Below, in pieces: positions 9,601 to 20,500 of a DNA stretch of 64,000 bases (within the stretch, counting starts at the first letter, position 1; each line of letters begins with the position of its first letter). The translations under genes were made by a program, and so were the position numbers. The DNA lies in the NCBI GenBank assembly GCA_041394725.1, contig JAWKHR010000024.1, forward strand, positions 35,715 through 99,714, written 5' to 3'. A model generated the notes under the pieces. That model searched no databases. It was not told where the DNA came from and worked only from the letters and a program-made list of their open reading frames with translations. The DNA is from JAWKHR01 sp041394725. Lineage in GTDB: Bacteria > Acidobacteriota > Vicinamibacteria > Vicinamibacterales > SCN-69-37.

Positions 9601-11968
9601 TGGACCAGATCGTCGTCTCGGTTGGCCCGTACATGTTCCACAGCGCCCGGACCCGTGGCACGAGGGCGGCGGCGAGGCGGGGCGGCAGCGCCTCGCCGCC
9701 GCACAGCGCGGTGAGGCCCGGGCGCCCGTCCCAGCCTGCCTCGACGAGCGCGCGCCACGTGGCGGGCGTCGCCTGCATCACGGTCGCGGCCGAGGTCTCG
9801 AGCCGACGCGCCAGCCGCACCGGGTCCATGGCTTCCTCGCGGTCGGCCAGGATCACGACGCCGCCGGTGGTCAGTGGCAGCAGCAGCTCCAGTCCCGCGA
9901 TGTCGAACGAGAGCGTCGTCACCGCCAGCAGCCGGTCCCGCGCCGTGAAGCCGGGTTGGCGCCGCATCGCGCCGAGCAGGTTCGACAGCGCGCCGTGCGG
10001 AATCTCGACGCCCTTGGGCAGCCCCGTGGACCCGGACGTGTAGAGCACGTAGGCCAGATCGGTCGGCGCCGGCATCGCCTCGTCGTTCGCGGCGGTCGCA
10101 GCGTCCGCGTGCTCCGCCTCGTGCCCGCCGTCCGTGGCGCCCGCCGGGTCGTCCATGCGGATGACGAGGTCGGGCAGGGTCTCGTACCCGCCGATCAGGT
10201 CTTCCTGCGTGATGATGGCGACCATCCCGCTGTCGCGCACCATGTGCGAGAGCCGGGCCGGCGGGAACGCCGGATCCAGGGGCACGTAGGCCGCGCCGGC
10301 GCGCATCGTCGCCAGCACCGCGACGACCATGTCGACCGACCGTGGCAGCGCGATGCCCACGCGCGCGCCCGGGGGGACGCCCGCGCGTCGCAGGCGCGCG
10401 GTGAGGCGCTCGACGCGCCCCCAGAGGCCGGCGTACTCGACCGTCTCGTCGCCGAAGACGATCGCCGGCGCACCGGGTCTGGCGGCGGCCTGCGCCGCGA
10501 CCTGCGCGGGAACCGGCGGCTCGGCGGCCGCGACGGGGCCATGGCCCCAGGCCTCGACGAGGGTCGCGTCCGCGGCGTCCAGGATCGGCGCGGCGGAGAG
10601 TCGCAGATCGGGATTGGCGACGACGGCGCGCGCCATGGCGCCGAAGTGCCGCGTCCACCGCTGCACCGTCGAGTCGTCGAAGAGATCGGCGTCGTATTCG
10701 ATGGACGCGATGATGTCCGCCGAGCGTTCGCGGAAGTCCACCAGCAGATCGAACCGCGACCGTCCGACACCGATGTCGAACTGCTCGATCCCCACCCCGT
10801 CCATCGCCAGCATCGACTCGGGGACACGCTGGACGGTGCACAGCACCTGAAACAGGGGATTGCGCGACAGGTGCCGTTCGGGGCGCACGCCCTCCACGAC
10901 GCCCTGGAACGGCACGTCGCCGTGCTCGAACGCCTCGAGCGTCGCCGTCCTGACGCGCGCGAGGCACGCGCGGATCGAGTCCTCCGGTTCCAGCTGCAAC
11001 CGGATGACGACGGGATTGGCGAAGTAGCCGACCACCTGTTCGACCTCGGGCCTGGTGCGGCCGGCAAACGGCACGCCGATCGAGATGTCGTCCTGGCCGC
11101 TGAGGCGCGCGAGCAGGACCTCGAGCAGCGTCACGAGCAGCATGAACATCGTGACGCCCTCGGCGCGCGCGAGCGCCCGGAGGGCCTCGGTCGTCGCCGC
11201 GTCGATCGTCCAGGCCACCCGGCCGCCCAGGCCCGACGGCATCGGCGGGCGCGGCCGGTCCAGCGGCAGGTCGAGCGCCTCGGAGGCGCCCTCGAGCGCG
11301 CGGCGCCAGTATGCGAGCTGCGACTCGACACGCGCCGGCGTGAGACGCTGCTCCTGCCAGAGGACGAAGTCGGCGTACTGCACCGGCAGCGCCGGCAGAT
11401 CGGCCGACTGGCCCCGTCGGATGGCGTCGTACAACCGGCCCAGGTCCCGGAGCAGGACGAGCATCGACCAGCCGTCGGCGATGCTGTGGTGCGCGTTGAC
11501 GAGCAGCACGGCGTGCTCGTCGTCGATCCCGACGCGCGTCACCGTGAAGAGCGGGCCGCGCTCGAGGTCCACGGGGCGCGCGGCCAGTTCGGTCGCCAGG
11601 ATCCGGGCACGGGCGAGGGCGTCCGGGCCAGGCTCGACCGGAACGTGTGCCACCCGCACGTCGCCCTGCGCCGCGATGATCTGCATCACGCGGCCCTCCA
11701 CCTGGGAGAGGGTCGTCCGCAGCGACTCGTGGCGGTCGACGAGCGCGTCCAGGGCCTGCTGGAAGGCCGCCCAGTCCACGCGGCCGGTCAACTCGAAGCC
11801 GAGCGGAATGTTGTACGCCGGCGAGCCTGGAGACAGCCGGTCGATGAACCAGAGTCCCTGCTGGTTGGGCGCCGCGGGGCATTCGTACAGGTCCGGCTGC
11901 GCCTCACCCGGAGACGAGGGCGGCTCCCGGCCGACCGCCGCCGACGCGTCGTCGGGACGCGTCGTCAT
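6672..11968 (-). CDS. NRPS module C-A(MT)-PCP-TE, final gene of the hybrid operon, one frameshift
   Basis: The reading frame from ATG 11968 runs through residue 805 and continues in a second frame from 9554 to TAG 6672. One base is missing in the proline codon at 9555-9556 (VGRP|IANTEVV), where the sister gene reads GRPIANT without a break. Corrected length is about 1765 residues. Order: condensation domain (from ~28, active site HHSIADG at 160-166); adenylation domain (from ~480, A3 YTSGSTGLPKG, A5 NMYGPTETTIW at 778-788, A8 near 881-895); inserted SAM methyltransferase (~935-1330, EIGCGTG at 1007-1013, INSVCQYFP) before A9/A10; carrier domain LGGHSL (Ser1430); thioesterase GGFCNAA with Cys1566 at the nucleophile position and His1736. 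Specificity positions read D-I-L-Q-L-G-M-I-W-K, close to the glycine code. With N-methylation this would give sarcosine. The ATG overlaps the PKS stop as ATGA. A 6-bp hairpin (6665-6681) spans the stop codon. Confidence 0.93.
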
Positions 11969-14900
11969 CGTGTGCCTCCGGACGACGGGGGCCGGCGGTG
12001 GGACGCTCGGAGCCGATCGCGGCTGATCGCGACGAGTGCGGGTTCCCGCGACTCGCCCGAGTCGGTCGCGTCGGCCGCCGCCTCGCGGCCGGGCGCGGCC
12101 GTCCCGGCGGCGCGCTCGCGCAGGCGCGCGGAGAGGCTCGCGACCGTGCGCGCCTCGAACAGCGTCGGGAGCGTGAGGCGCGTGCCGAACCGCTTCTCCA
12201 GCCGGTTCAGCAGCCGGACCGCGATGAGCGAATGGCCGCCGAGTTCGAAGAAGTCGTCGGTGACGCGCACCTCGTCCGTCCCGAGCAGCTCACGCCAGAG
12301 ATCGGCGACGGTCTCCTCGATCGTGGCATGCCCGCCCGCGGCCCGGCGCCCGGGGCGTGAACCCGCCGGCGTCGCGGGACGCGAGAACTCCCGATCGATC
12401 CGGGCCCGCCACGCGAGCAGATCGCCGGGCGAGACGAGGACCCGTGGCCCCGTCGGCACGGCGAGCACCCTGGCGAGCGCGTCGAGTCCCTCGTCGACGC
12501 GCATGCCGCTCCGCAGCAGGTCCTCGGCGACGGCGGCGGCCGGCGACAGGCGGACGTCGCGGGACGCGGTCCCCGCGCTCGTCGACCGCGCCAGCGACGC
12601 CGTGGTGTCGACGCGCTTCATGCCGAAGCCGTCGATGGCCACGAGCACCGCGCCCGTCTCGTCGGCGATGGTGACGTCGAACGTCGCCAGGTCCGCGCCG
12701 TGGCGCCGCAGGCGCACGTGACTCCACACCCGGGCCGGCAGTCGGGCAAACAGCCGCGCGCGCTCGTACGCAATCGGGACGTAGAAGTGCCGGCTCTGGT
12801 CGAAGCCCGGGATCAGCGCCTGCGCGCCGCCCGTGGCCATGTCGAGCAATGCCGGGTGCAGGCCACACCACGCGAGGTCACCGGCGAACGCTTCGGGCAG
12901 CGCCAGCTCGACGAGCGCTTCGTCCTCGCCGAAGCGCACGCGCTGGATGTTGGCCCAGCGCGGGCCGAACGCCATGAACGGCTGTGGCAGGAAGCCACCA
13001 GGCCGGTCGTCCCTCGCCACGCATCGCGCGCCGATGGCGTCGAGGTCGATGGGCTCCGGCGCCGGCGCGTCCGTATGTCGGGCCAGCCCCGTGGCGAACA
13101 GGTCGTCGCCAGACTCCCACCGGCACTCGTAGCCGTCACCGACGGGCGTGACGGTCAGATCGACCGTCTTCGTTTCCCCGGCGGCCACGATGATCGGGGC
13201 CTGGAAGACGAGCTCGGCCAGCTCCACCGTCGTTCCGGGCTCGAGGGCCGTCAGGGCGGCGCGGGCGAGTTCGAGGTACCCGGTGCCCGGCATCACCGCG
13301 TCGGCTCCCCGCACGACGTGCTCGCCGAGCATCCACTGCGCGTCCCGGTTCAGCGCGAGCGGCGCGACGCCGCCGCCGCCGGGACGACGCCGGATGGCGG
13401 GCAGCCAGGGGTGCCCCGTCTCGGAGGTCGGACTGCGGCGCCGGTGCGCGGCGGTGACGGCCAGGCCGGCCTCGGCCCACGGACCCCAGCCGATGGCCAC
13501 GACGCGCCGATCGCCGGCGGCGTCGGCGCACGCGTCGAGGACCGCGTTGGCGGCGGTGTAGTCCACCTGCCCCTGGAGGCCGAGGACCGCACTCACCGAG
13601 GAGAACAGCGCGATGAAGTCCGGTGCGTCGGGTTCGAAGGCCCGCACGAGGGCCAGCGCGCCGTGCACCTTGGGCCGGAGCACCGCGAGCGCCGCGTCCC
13701 GCGTCTTCGTCATCAGCGGCGCGTCGTCCAGCGTACCGGCCGCGTGGAAGATGCCGTGAATGGCCGGCGACACCTCCAGCACGCGCCGCCGGACGTCGGC
13801 GAGCTGCCGCGGGTCGGCGACGTCGGCGGTGAGCACGTCCACGCGACCGCCCGCCGACTCGGCATCGCGGATGGCCCGGATGCGTCGGCTCGTGGTGTCG
13901 TCGGCGTCGTGCTGGCCGAGCCAGCGATCCCAGTCCTCGCGCGCCGGCATCGGGCTGCGGCCGATCAGCACCACATGCGCCCGCACACGCGCCGACAGCT
14001 GCGCGGCAAGCGCCAGCCCGATGGCGCCGAGACCGCCGGTGATCAGATACGTGCCCGACTCGCGGAGCGCCGACGGGCCCGTGGCCTCGAGCCGGCGTGG
14101 GGCGAAGCGTTCGACCCAGCGCGACTCGCCCCGCAGGGCCACGAATGGTTCGGGGCGCGCGTCCGCCAGTTCGCGCGCGACGAGGCGCGCGAGCCGATCG
14201 GTGTCTCCCGCGGATGCCGGGCGCGCGACGTCCACCACGCGCGTGACGACGTTCGGCATCTCGCGCGCCCAGACCCGACTCGGTCCGAGCAGCGCGGCCC
14301 TGACGGGCGCCACGGACGCCTCGCCCGCGACCTGCGCCACGCCGCTCGTCAGGAAGACGACGGAGAGCGGCTGGTCGAGTTCCTGGCGTCCGATGGCCTG
14401 CGCCAGCGCCAGGGGGCCGAAGAACGCCGCGTCGAGTTCCGCCTCCATCTCCTCGGCCGCCATCGACGGCGCGGGCAGGTTCCAGCCGTGCACGACATGC
14501 GTGATGTCGCCGGCGACGTCGCCGATCGCTTCGAGGACCCTGACGTAGTCGTCCGCGTTCCGCGGGTCGATCGTGAACCGCGTCTCGCCGACCTGGGTGT
14601 AGCTCGTGCCCGCTTCGACAATCCACGTCCGTCCCGGCCTGGCGGCCTGAAGACGCGCGGCAGCCTCGGCGGCGAGTCCGACGGCATCGGCGAAGACGAC
14701 GACGTGTGCCGTGGCCTCGGCGTCGGGCGCATCGGGCTCGGCGAGTGGCGGAACGGCGGTCCAGACCGGCGCGTAGAACCAGTCGGCGATGTCGGACCGC
14801 TTCTCGGTGCCGCCCCGCGCCTCGGTCGCGGTTGCCGCCGCGGGAGGCCCTTCCGGGGACGTCCTGGCGGCGCCGGCCGCCCCGCCCGGCGCGTCGATCC

Positions 14901-17538
14901 AGTACCGCTGCCGCTCGAACGGGTAGGTCGGCAGCGCCGTGCGCCGCCGTGGCGCGTCGCCGGCGACCGCGTCCCAGTCCACGGCCACGCCGAGCGACCA
15001 GAGCCGGCCGAGCGCGCCGAGGCACGTCTCGAGGTCGCCGGCGGTCTCGGTCGGGTGGCGCAGCGACGTGACCAGGCCGGGCGGCGGCGTCGGCTGCTGC
15101 CGGGCCAGGGACGTCAGCGTGCGGCCGGGGCCGACCTCCAGCAGGACCCGATCGGGTTCCGCCAGAAGCGTCGCGAGCCCGTCGGCGAAGCGCACCGTCT
15201 GGCGCAGGTGCCGCACCCAGTACGCCGGGCTGGTGGCTTCCTCGGGCGTGATCCACCGGCCGGTGACGTTCGAGATGAACGGCCTGGTCGGCGCGGCCAT
15301 CGGGATCGTGGCGATGCGGCGCGAGAACCCGTCGAGGAACGGATCGAGCATCGGCGAGTGCGCGGCCACGTCGATGTGCAGGCGCTGGGTCTCGACCTCG
15401 TCCGCCGTCAGCCGGGCTTCGAGCGCGGCCACCTCGTCCACCGGGCCCGAGACCACGCAGCTCGTCGGCGCGTTCACGGCGGCCAGCGCGAGGCCGCCCG
15501 TCAGCCACGCGCGCACCTCCGACTCGGGCCGCAGGATGCCGAGCATCGCGCCGGGCGGCAGGCGGTCGAACACGTCGCCGCGTGCCTTCACGATGGCGAG
15601 CGCATCCTCCACCGTGAAGACGCCGGCGAGGCAGGCGGCCACGTACTCGCCGAGCGAGTGCCCCGACATCGCGGCCGGCTCGATGCCCCACGACATCCAC
15701 AGCCGGGCGAGCGCGTACTCGACGACGAAGACCGCCAGGATTGACGGCATCGGCCGCGCGAGCTGCGCCGCCGCCTCGACCGCGTCGTCGGCGGGAAACA
15801 GGACCGGCCGCAGGTCGATGCCGTCACGGGTCCGCAGGACGGTCAGGCACCGGTCGACCTCGGCGCGAAAGACGGGCTCGCGCTCGTAGAGGCCGCGCCC
15901 CATGTTCGGGTACTGCGCGCCGCCACCCGGAAACAGGAACGCGACCCGGACCGGGGCGTCGGACGCGGGCTGCGCCGTCGCCCCACCGGCCCGCAGCGCC
16001 TGCACCGCATCGGCCGGCGTTGCGCAGGCGGCGCTCCAGCGATGCGCGAACTGCGCGCGGCCGACCTGCAGCGTGTGCGCCACGTCGGCGAGCGGCGGCG
16101 CGCCGGGCGCCTCGAGCGCGTCCGCCAGCCGTTCGCGCATCGCCGCGAGCGCGGCGGGCGTCCGGGCCGCGAGCACCAGCACCCGTGGCCGGCCGTCGTC
16201 CGGCCGCGCGTCGTCGGTGGCCGGCGCCTCCTCGAGGACGACGTGACAGTTGGTGCCGCCGGCGCCGAGCGCGGTGACGCCGGCGCGGCGAGGGGTCGTG
16301 CCGCGCGGCCACTCGGTCAGCGTGTCGTTGACGACGAAGGGCGAGGCCGCGAAGTCGATCTGCGGATTCGGCGTCGTGTAGTTCACGCTCGGCGGGATCC
16401 GGCCGTGCCGGAGGCTCAGGACCGTCTTGATGAACGCCGCGACGCCGGCCGCCTCGCCGAGGTGGCCGATGTTCGACTTGAGCGACCCGATCCGGCAGTA
16501 CTGCCGCCGCGCCGTGTCGCGCCGGAACGCGTCGGTCAGCGCGGCCACCTCGATCGGGTCGCCCACGATCGTGCCCGTGCCGTGCGCCTCGACGTAGCCG
16601 ATGCTGTCCGCGTCCACGCCGCTGAGGCTGAGCGCCTCGGTGATCACCCGCGACTGGCCCTCCACGCTCGGCGCGAGGAAGCCGACCTTCATCGACCCGT
16701 CGTTGTTGACCGCCGACCCCTTGACGACGGCGATCACCCGGTCGCCGGCCGCGAGCGCGTCCGTCAGCCGTCGCAGCACGACGACGCCGGCGCCGCTGCC
16801 GAAGAGCGTGCCGGTCGCCCCCGCGTCGAACGGGCGGCAGTGCCCGTCACGCGCCAGGATCTCGCCCGTCTGATGGAGGTAGCCGCGGTCCCTCGGGAGG
16901 ATCACGACCGCGCCGCCGGCCAGCGCCATGTCGCACTCGCCGCTGAGCAGGCTCTGCACCGCGAGGTGGATCGCCACCAGCGCCGACGAGCACGCGCACT
17001 GCACGTTGAAACTGGGCCCGCGCAGGTTCAGGTGGTACGACAGGCTCGTGGCCAGGAAGCTCATGTCGTTCCCGGTGTGCCGCACGAGCCACTCGCCGAC
17101 CGTCCGCATGATGCGCTCGTTGGGCACGAGGTGCCGCATCATGTAGCTGTTCATGCCGCACGTCGCGAAGACGCCGACCTGCCCGCCGAAGCGCGCCGGG
17201 TCGTAGCCGGCGTCCTCGAGCGCCTCCCAGCCGACCTCGAGGAAGACGCGATGCTGCGGATCGGTGATCGCCGCGTCCTGCGGCGAGAGCCCGAAGAAGC
17301 CCGCGTCGAACAGGTCGACGTCCTCGAGCACCGGCTGGGCCGGCACGTAGTCCGGGTCGGCCACGAGGTCGGGCGACTCGCCCGCCCCGAGCAGCTCGTC
17401 GATCGTGAATCGGCGGACGGACTCGGTGCCCGCCGTCAGATTGCGCCAGAACGCGTCCAGGGTCGGCGCGCCGGGGAACCGGCCGCTCATGCCGACGACG
17501 GCGATCTCCGATCCGGTCAGGCCCGGCGACTGGCTCAT
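11965..17538 (-). CDS. Type I PKS module, KS-AT-KR-DH-ACP with DH placed inside the KR
   Basis: A 1857-residue polyketide synthase module. The ketosynthase (~10-435) has Cys183 in CACSSAL, His319 in EAHGTGT and His359 in NIGHL. The acyltransferase (~530-815) has GHSLGEYVAA with Ser628, consistent with malonyl-CoA, though the second specificity motif reads VAAHS rather than HAFH. The KR structural half (~920-1150) leads to the catalytic ketoreductase (~1160-1360: TGGLGAIG, Lys1290, Tyr1327, Asn1331, LDD at 1270-1272 as in B-type KRs). The dehydratase (~1375-1640) has HVVRGADAVMP with His1407 and HPALLD with Asp1566. A short segment at ~1675-1715 looks like the C-terminal tail of the KR, so the DH appears inserted in the KR. 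The ACP has LGGHSL with Ser1770. The start overlaps the stop of the upstream NRPS (ATGA) and the stop overlaps the next start, indicating translational coupling. Confidence 0.94.
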   Translation of the reverse strand: MSQSPGLTGSEIAVVGMSGRFPGAPTLDAFWRNLTAGTESVRRFTIDELLGAGESPDLVADPDYVPAQPVLEDVDLFDAGFFGLSPQDAAITDPQHRVFLEVGWEALEDAGYDPARFGGQVGVFATCGMNSYMMRHLVPNERIMRTVGEWLVRHTGNDMSFLATSLSYHLNLRGPSFNVQCACSSALVAIHLAVQSLLSGECDMALAGGAVVILPRDRGYLHQTGEILARDGHCRPFDAGATGTLFGSGAGVVVLRRLTDALAAGDRVIAVVKGSAVNNDGSMKVGFLAPSVEGQSRVITEALSLSGVDADSIGYVEAHGTGTIVGDPIEVAALTDAFRRDTARRQYCRIGSLKSNIGHLGEAAGVAAFIKTVLSLRHGRIPPSVNYTTPNPQIDFAASPFVVNDTLTEWPRGTTPRRAGVTALGAGGTNCHVVLEEAPATDDARPDDGRPRVLVLAARTPAALAAMRERLADALEAPGAPPLADVAHTLQVGRAQFAHRWSAACATPADAVQALRAGGATAQPASDAPVRVAFLFPGGGAQYPNMGRGLYEREPVFRAEVDRCLTVLRTRDGIDLRPVLFPADDAVEAAAQLARPMPSILAVFVVEYALARLWMSWGIEPAAMSGHSLGEYVAACLAGVFTVEDALAIVKARGDVFDRLPPGAMLGILRPESEVRAWLTGGLALAAVNAPTSCVVSGPVDEVAALEARLTADEVETQRLHIDVAAHSPMLDPFLDGFSRRIATIPMAAPTRPFISNVTGRWITPEEATSPAYWVRHLRQTVRFADGLATLLAEPDRVLLEVGPGRTLTSLARQQPTPPPGLVTSLRHPTETAGDLETCLGALGRLWSLGVAVDWDAVAGDAPRRRTALPTYPFERQRYWIDAPGGAAGAARTSPEGPPAAATATEARGGTEKRSDIADWFYAPVWTAVPPLAEPDAPDAEATAHVVVFADAVGLAAEAAARLQAARPGRTWIVEAGTSYTQVGETRFTIDPRNADDYVRVLEAIGDVAGDITHVVHGWNLPAPSMAAEEMEAELDAAFFGPLALAQAIGRQELDQPLSVVFLTSGVAQVAGEASVAPVRAALLGPSRVWAREMPNVVTRVVDVARPASAGDTDRLARLVARELADARPEPFVALRGESRWVERFAPRRLEATGPSALRESGTYLITGGLGAIGLALAAQLSARVRAHVVLIGRSPMPAREDWDRWLGQHDADDTTSRRIRAIRDAESAGGRVDVLTADVADPRQLADVRRRVLEVSPAIHGIFHAAGTLDDAPLMTKTRDAALAVLRPKVHGALALVRAFEPDAPDFIALFSSVSAVLGLQGQVDYTAANAVLDACADAAGDRRVVAIGWGPWAEAGLAVTAAHRRRSPTSETGHPWLPAIRRRPGGGGVAPLALNRDAQWMLGEHVVRGADAVMPGTGYLELARAALTALEPGTTVELAELVFQAPIIVAAGETKTVDLTVTPVGDGYECRWESGDDLFATGLARHTDAPAPEPIDLDAIGARCVARDDRPGGFLPQPFMAFGPRWANIQRVRFGEDEALVELALPEAFAGDLAWCGLHPALLDMATGGAQALIPGFDQSRHFYVPIAYERARLFARLPARVWSHVRLRRHGADLATFDVTIADETGAVLVAIDGFGMKRVDTTASLARSTSAGTASRDVRLSPAAAVAEDLLRSGMRVDEGLDALARVLAVPTGPRVLVSPGDLLAWRARIDREFSRPATPAGSRPGRRAAGGHATIEETVADLWRELLGTDEVRVTDDFFELGGHSLIAVRLLNRLEKRFGTRLTLPTLFEARTVASLSARLRERAAGTAAPGREAAADATDSGESREPALVAISRDRLRASHRRPPSSGGTR

Positions 17539-20500
17539 GATTCCTGCGGCGGGATGGCGGCCCGGCCTGCCGGCACGGACGGCGACGGACGCCGCCGGCG
17601 CGACATCGCCTCACGCCGCGCCTGCGCGCGAGCCTCGCTCTCGGCCAGCACGGAGGCCCCGTCGTGCTCCTGCTTCAGGAACCCGGCCAGCGCGCTGACC
17701 GTCGGATACCGGAACAGGTCGACCAGCGACAGCGGCCGGTCGAACCGGTCCCGGAGCGCGGCATGCGCCTGCACCACGAGGAGCGAGTTGGCGCCCAGGT
17801 CGAAGAAGTTGTCGTGCACGCCCACGCGGTCCAGCGCGAGCAGCGCCTGCCACGTCTCGGCGATCTGCCGCTCGTAGGGCGTCTCGGGCGCCACGTAGGC
17901 GCTGGCGCGGCGGTCGCGCCGGTGGTCCGGCTCGGGCAGCGCCTGCCGATCGATCTTGCCGTTCGGCGTCAGCGGGAGCGCCTCGAGGCACACGATCGCG
18001 GACGGCACCATGTAGGCGGGCAGCCGCGTCCGCAGGTGTGCCTTCAGGGTCTGCACGAGCCGCCCCTGGTGCGGCTCGGCCTGATGCACGTACTCCCGCC
18101 ATGGGCGCGGTGGCGCGGCCGCCGCCGGCGCGGCGACGTCCCGGCGCGCCTCGGCGCCCGGCGCGCGGAGGATCGCATCGTAGCGGTCCGGCGCGTCGGG
18201 TGACGTCCAGCGGCACTCGACCGTCCAGCCCGGGGCCGCGTCCGCGAGCGCCTCGGGATCGATGCCCTCCGCCGGGCGGGCGTCGAGGCGCTGCCGCAGG
18301 TCGGCGACGGTCTCCGGGCCGTCGGGCGCGGCCAGCATCCGCACGGCGGCGCAGTCGGCGGCCACGCGGGGATTCAGGATTCCGGTCAGCACGACGCTCG
18401 TCCCGGCGTCAAGCAGCGCGGCGACGTCGCCCGACGAAAGGCCCTGGCCGGACGCGTGCCGCTCCGGCGCCGGCGCCGACGGCGCCCCGCCGACGCGCAG
18501 CACCACGTCGTACCGGAAGCGCGTCATCTCGTTCCAGCGCCGGCCCGCCTTGAGCCGCACGTCCACGCCGGTGATCGCCGGCAGGTGCGCGCGCAGCGCC
18601 TCGAAGAACGCCGGATCGATCACCAGCTCGGGGTCCTGCGCGACGCGGTCGCGGATCCGCTGGCGCAGATCGGTCGCCGCCATCAACGCCGGCGCCTGGG
18701 CCAGCTCGACCGACGTGTGGAATGCCTCGAGCAGGGCCCGGCTGCGGACGTCGCCCACGAAGAGGCTGCCGCCCGGCGAGACGAGCGCGGCGGCCCGTTC
18801 GATCACCCGGACCAGGTAGTCGACATCCGGGAAGTACTGGACCACCGAGTTGAGGATGACGACGTCCACCGGGCCGAGATCCGGCTGCGCCCCGATCGTG
18901 TCGGCGGCCGCGACGCGCAGCGACACGTGGTCCAGTTCGGCGGCGTCCACCGCGGACTGCAGCCGCCGGATCGCCGTCGGGGAGAAATCGACCCCCGTGT
19001 AGTGCTCGCAGGCCGGGGCCAGCCGATGGAGCAGGAGGCCCGTGCCGCAGCCGATCTCGAGGATCCGCCGCGGCCGGAGCGCGAGCACGCGGGCGACCGT
19101 GCGATCGACCCATTCCCGCATGTCGGCCTCCGACGTCGGCTCGCCCGTGTAGCTGTCACGCCACCCCGAGGTGTCGAACGCCGCGTCGGCCGCCGGCGCG
19201 TTGCGGTTGAGCCCGCCATGGGTCTCGTCCCACACGGCCTGCCAGCGCTCGACCCCGCCCGTATCGCCCGGGCTCCGCCGCGCGGGGACGACGTAGGCGA
19301 TCAGGCGGGCGGCGCCCGATCCCGACTCGCCGGGCGTCGTGGCGTCCGTCCCGTCCCTCGCGTCCTTCGTGCCCCTGACGACCGCCACGGCCTGGCTCAC
19401 CTCGGGATGCGCCGCGAGGGTGGCTTCAATCTCCCCGAGTTCGATCCGGTGTCCGCCTACCTTGACCTGGTGATCGATTCGGCCGAGGCACTCGAGGCGT
19501 CCGTCGGGGCGGTATCGGGCGACGTCACCGGTGCGGTAGAGCCGATCCCCGGAGTCCCGGACGGCCGTGTTGGCGACGAACCGCTCCGCGGTCAGGTCCG
19601 GGCGCCGCCAGTAGCCGCGCGTGACGCCCGACCCGCCGATCAGGAGTTCTCCCGGCACGCCCACCGGCACCGGCAGGCCCCGGCGGTCCACGACGTAGGT
19701 CCGGGTATTGGCGATGGGGCGGCCGATCGTCACCTCGGATGCGTCGCTGATCGGGGCGACCGTGGACCAGACGGTCGTCTCGGTCGGGCCGTACATGTTC
19801 AGGACGCGGCCCGCCGAGCAGGCCAGCAGGTCGGCGGCCAGCGACGGCGGCAGCGCTTCGCCGCCGACCAGCAGCGTCGAGACCCGTCCGAGCGCCGCGC
19901 GGCCGTGGCCGTCGGCCACGATCGCGCGCATCAGGGATGGCGTCGCCTGCAGGTGGGTGACGCCGTGGCGCTCGATCTGCGCCGCGATCGTGAAGTCACC
20001 CTGGCTCGCCGACGCCGCGGCGCTCGCGGCCCGGACCTGGTTGAGGTACGGCAGGTGCGCGAGCACGGTGTCCGTCGCGACGCCGAAGTCGAGCAGGCAG
20101 GCGATCTCGTCGATGCCGATCGCCTGCAGTTCCCGCACGCGCTCCAGGCACATCTCCGGCGTCCCGAACAACCCGCTCGTGCGGAAGTAGCGCTCGAACG
20201 CATGACCCATCAGCGCGTCGAGTTCGGCCTCGCTGAGGTCGACGTCCCCGACCGGCCTGGCACCGCCCGGCGTCGCGAACGCCGGGAACTCCCACCGCGT
20301 CTGCCTGACGAGCTCGGTCGACGTCTTCAGGTACTCGATGAGCGGCCGGCGCACGGTCTCGCGGACGCGATCGAGGTCCGGCCCCACGAACGTGTGGAGC
20401 ATCAGCGCGACCGTGCCGTCGCCGTCATGCCCCGCTTCCCGCCACGCCTCGCGGTAGGCCGCCACCTTCGTCGCGACGTCGTCCGTCTTCTGGCCGAGCA

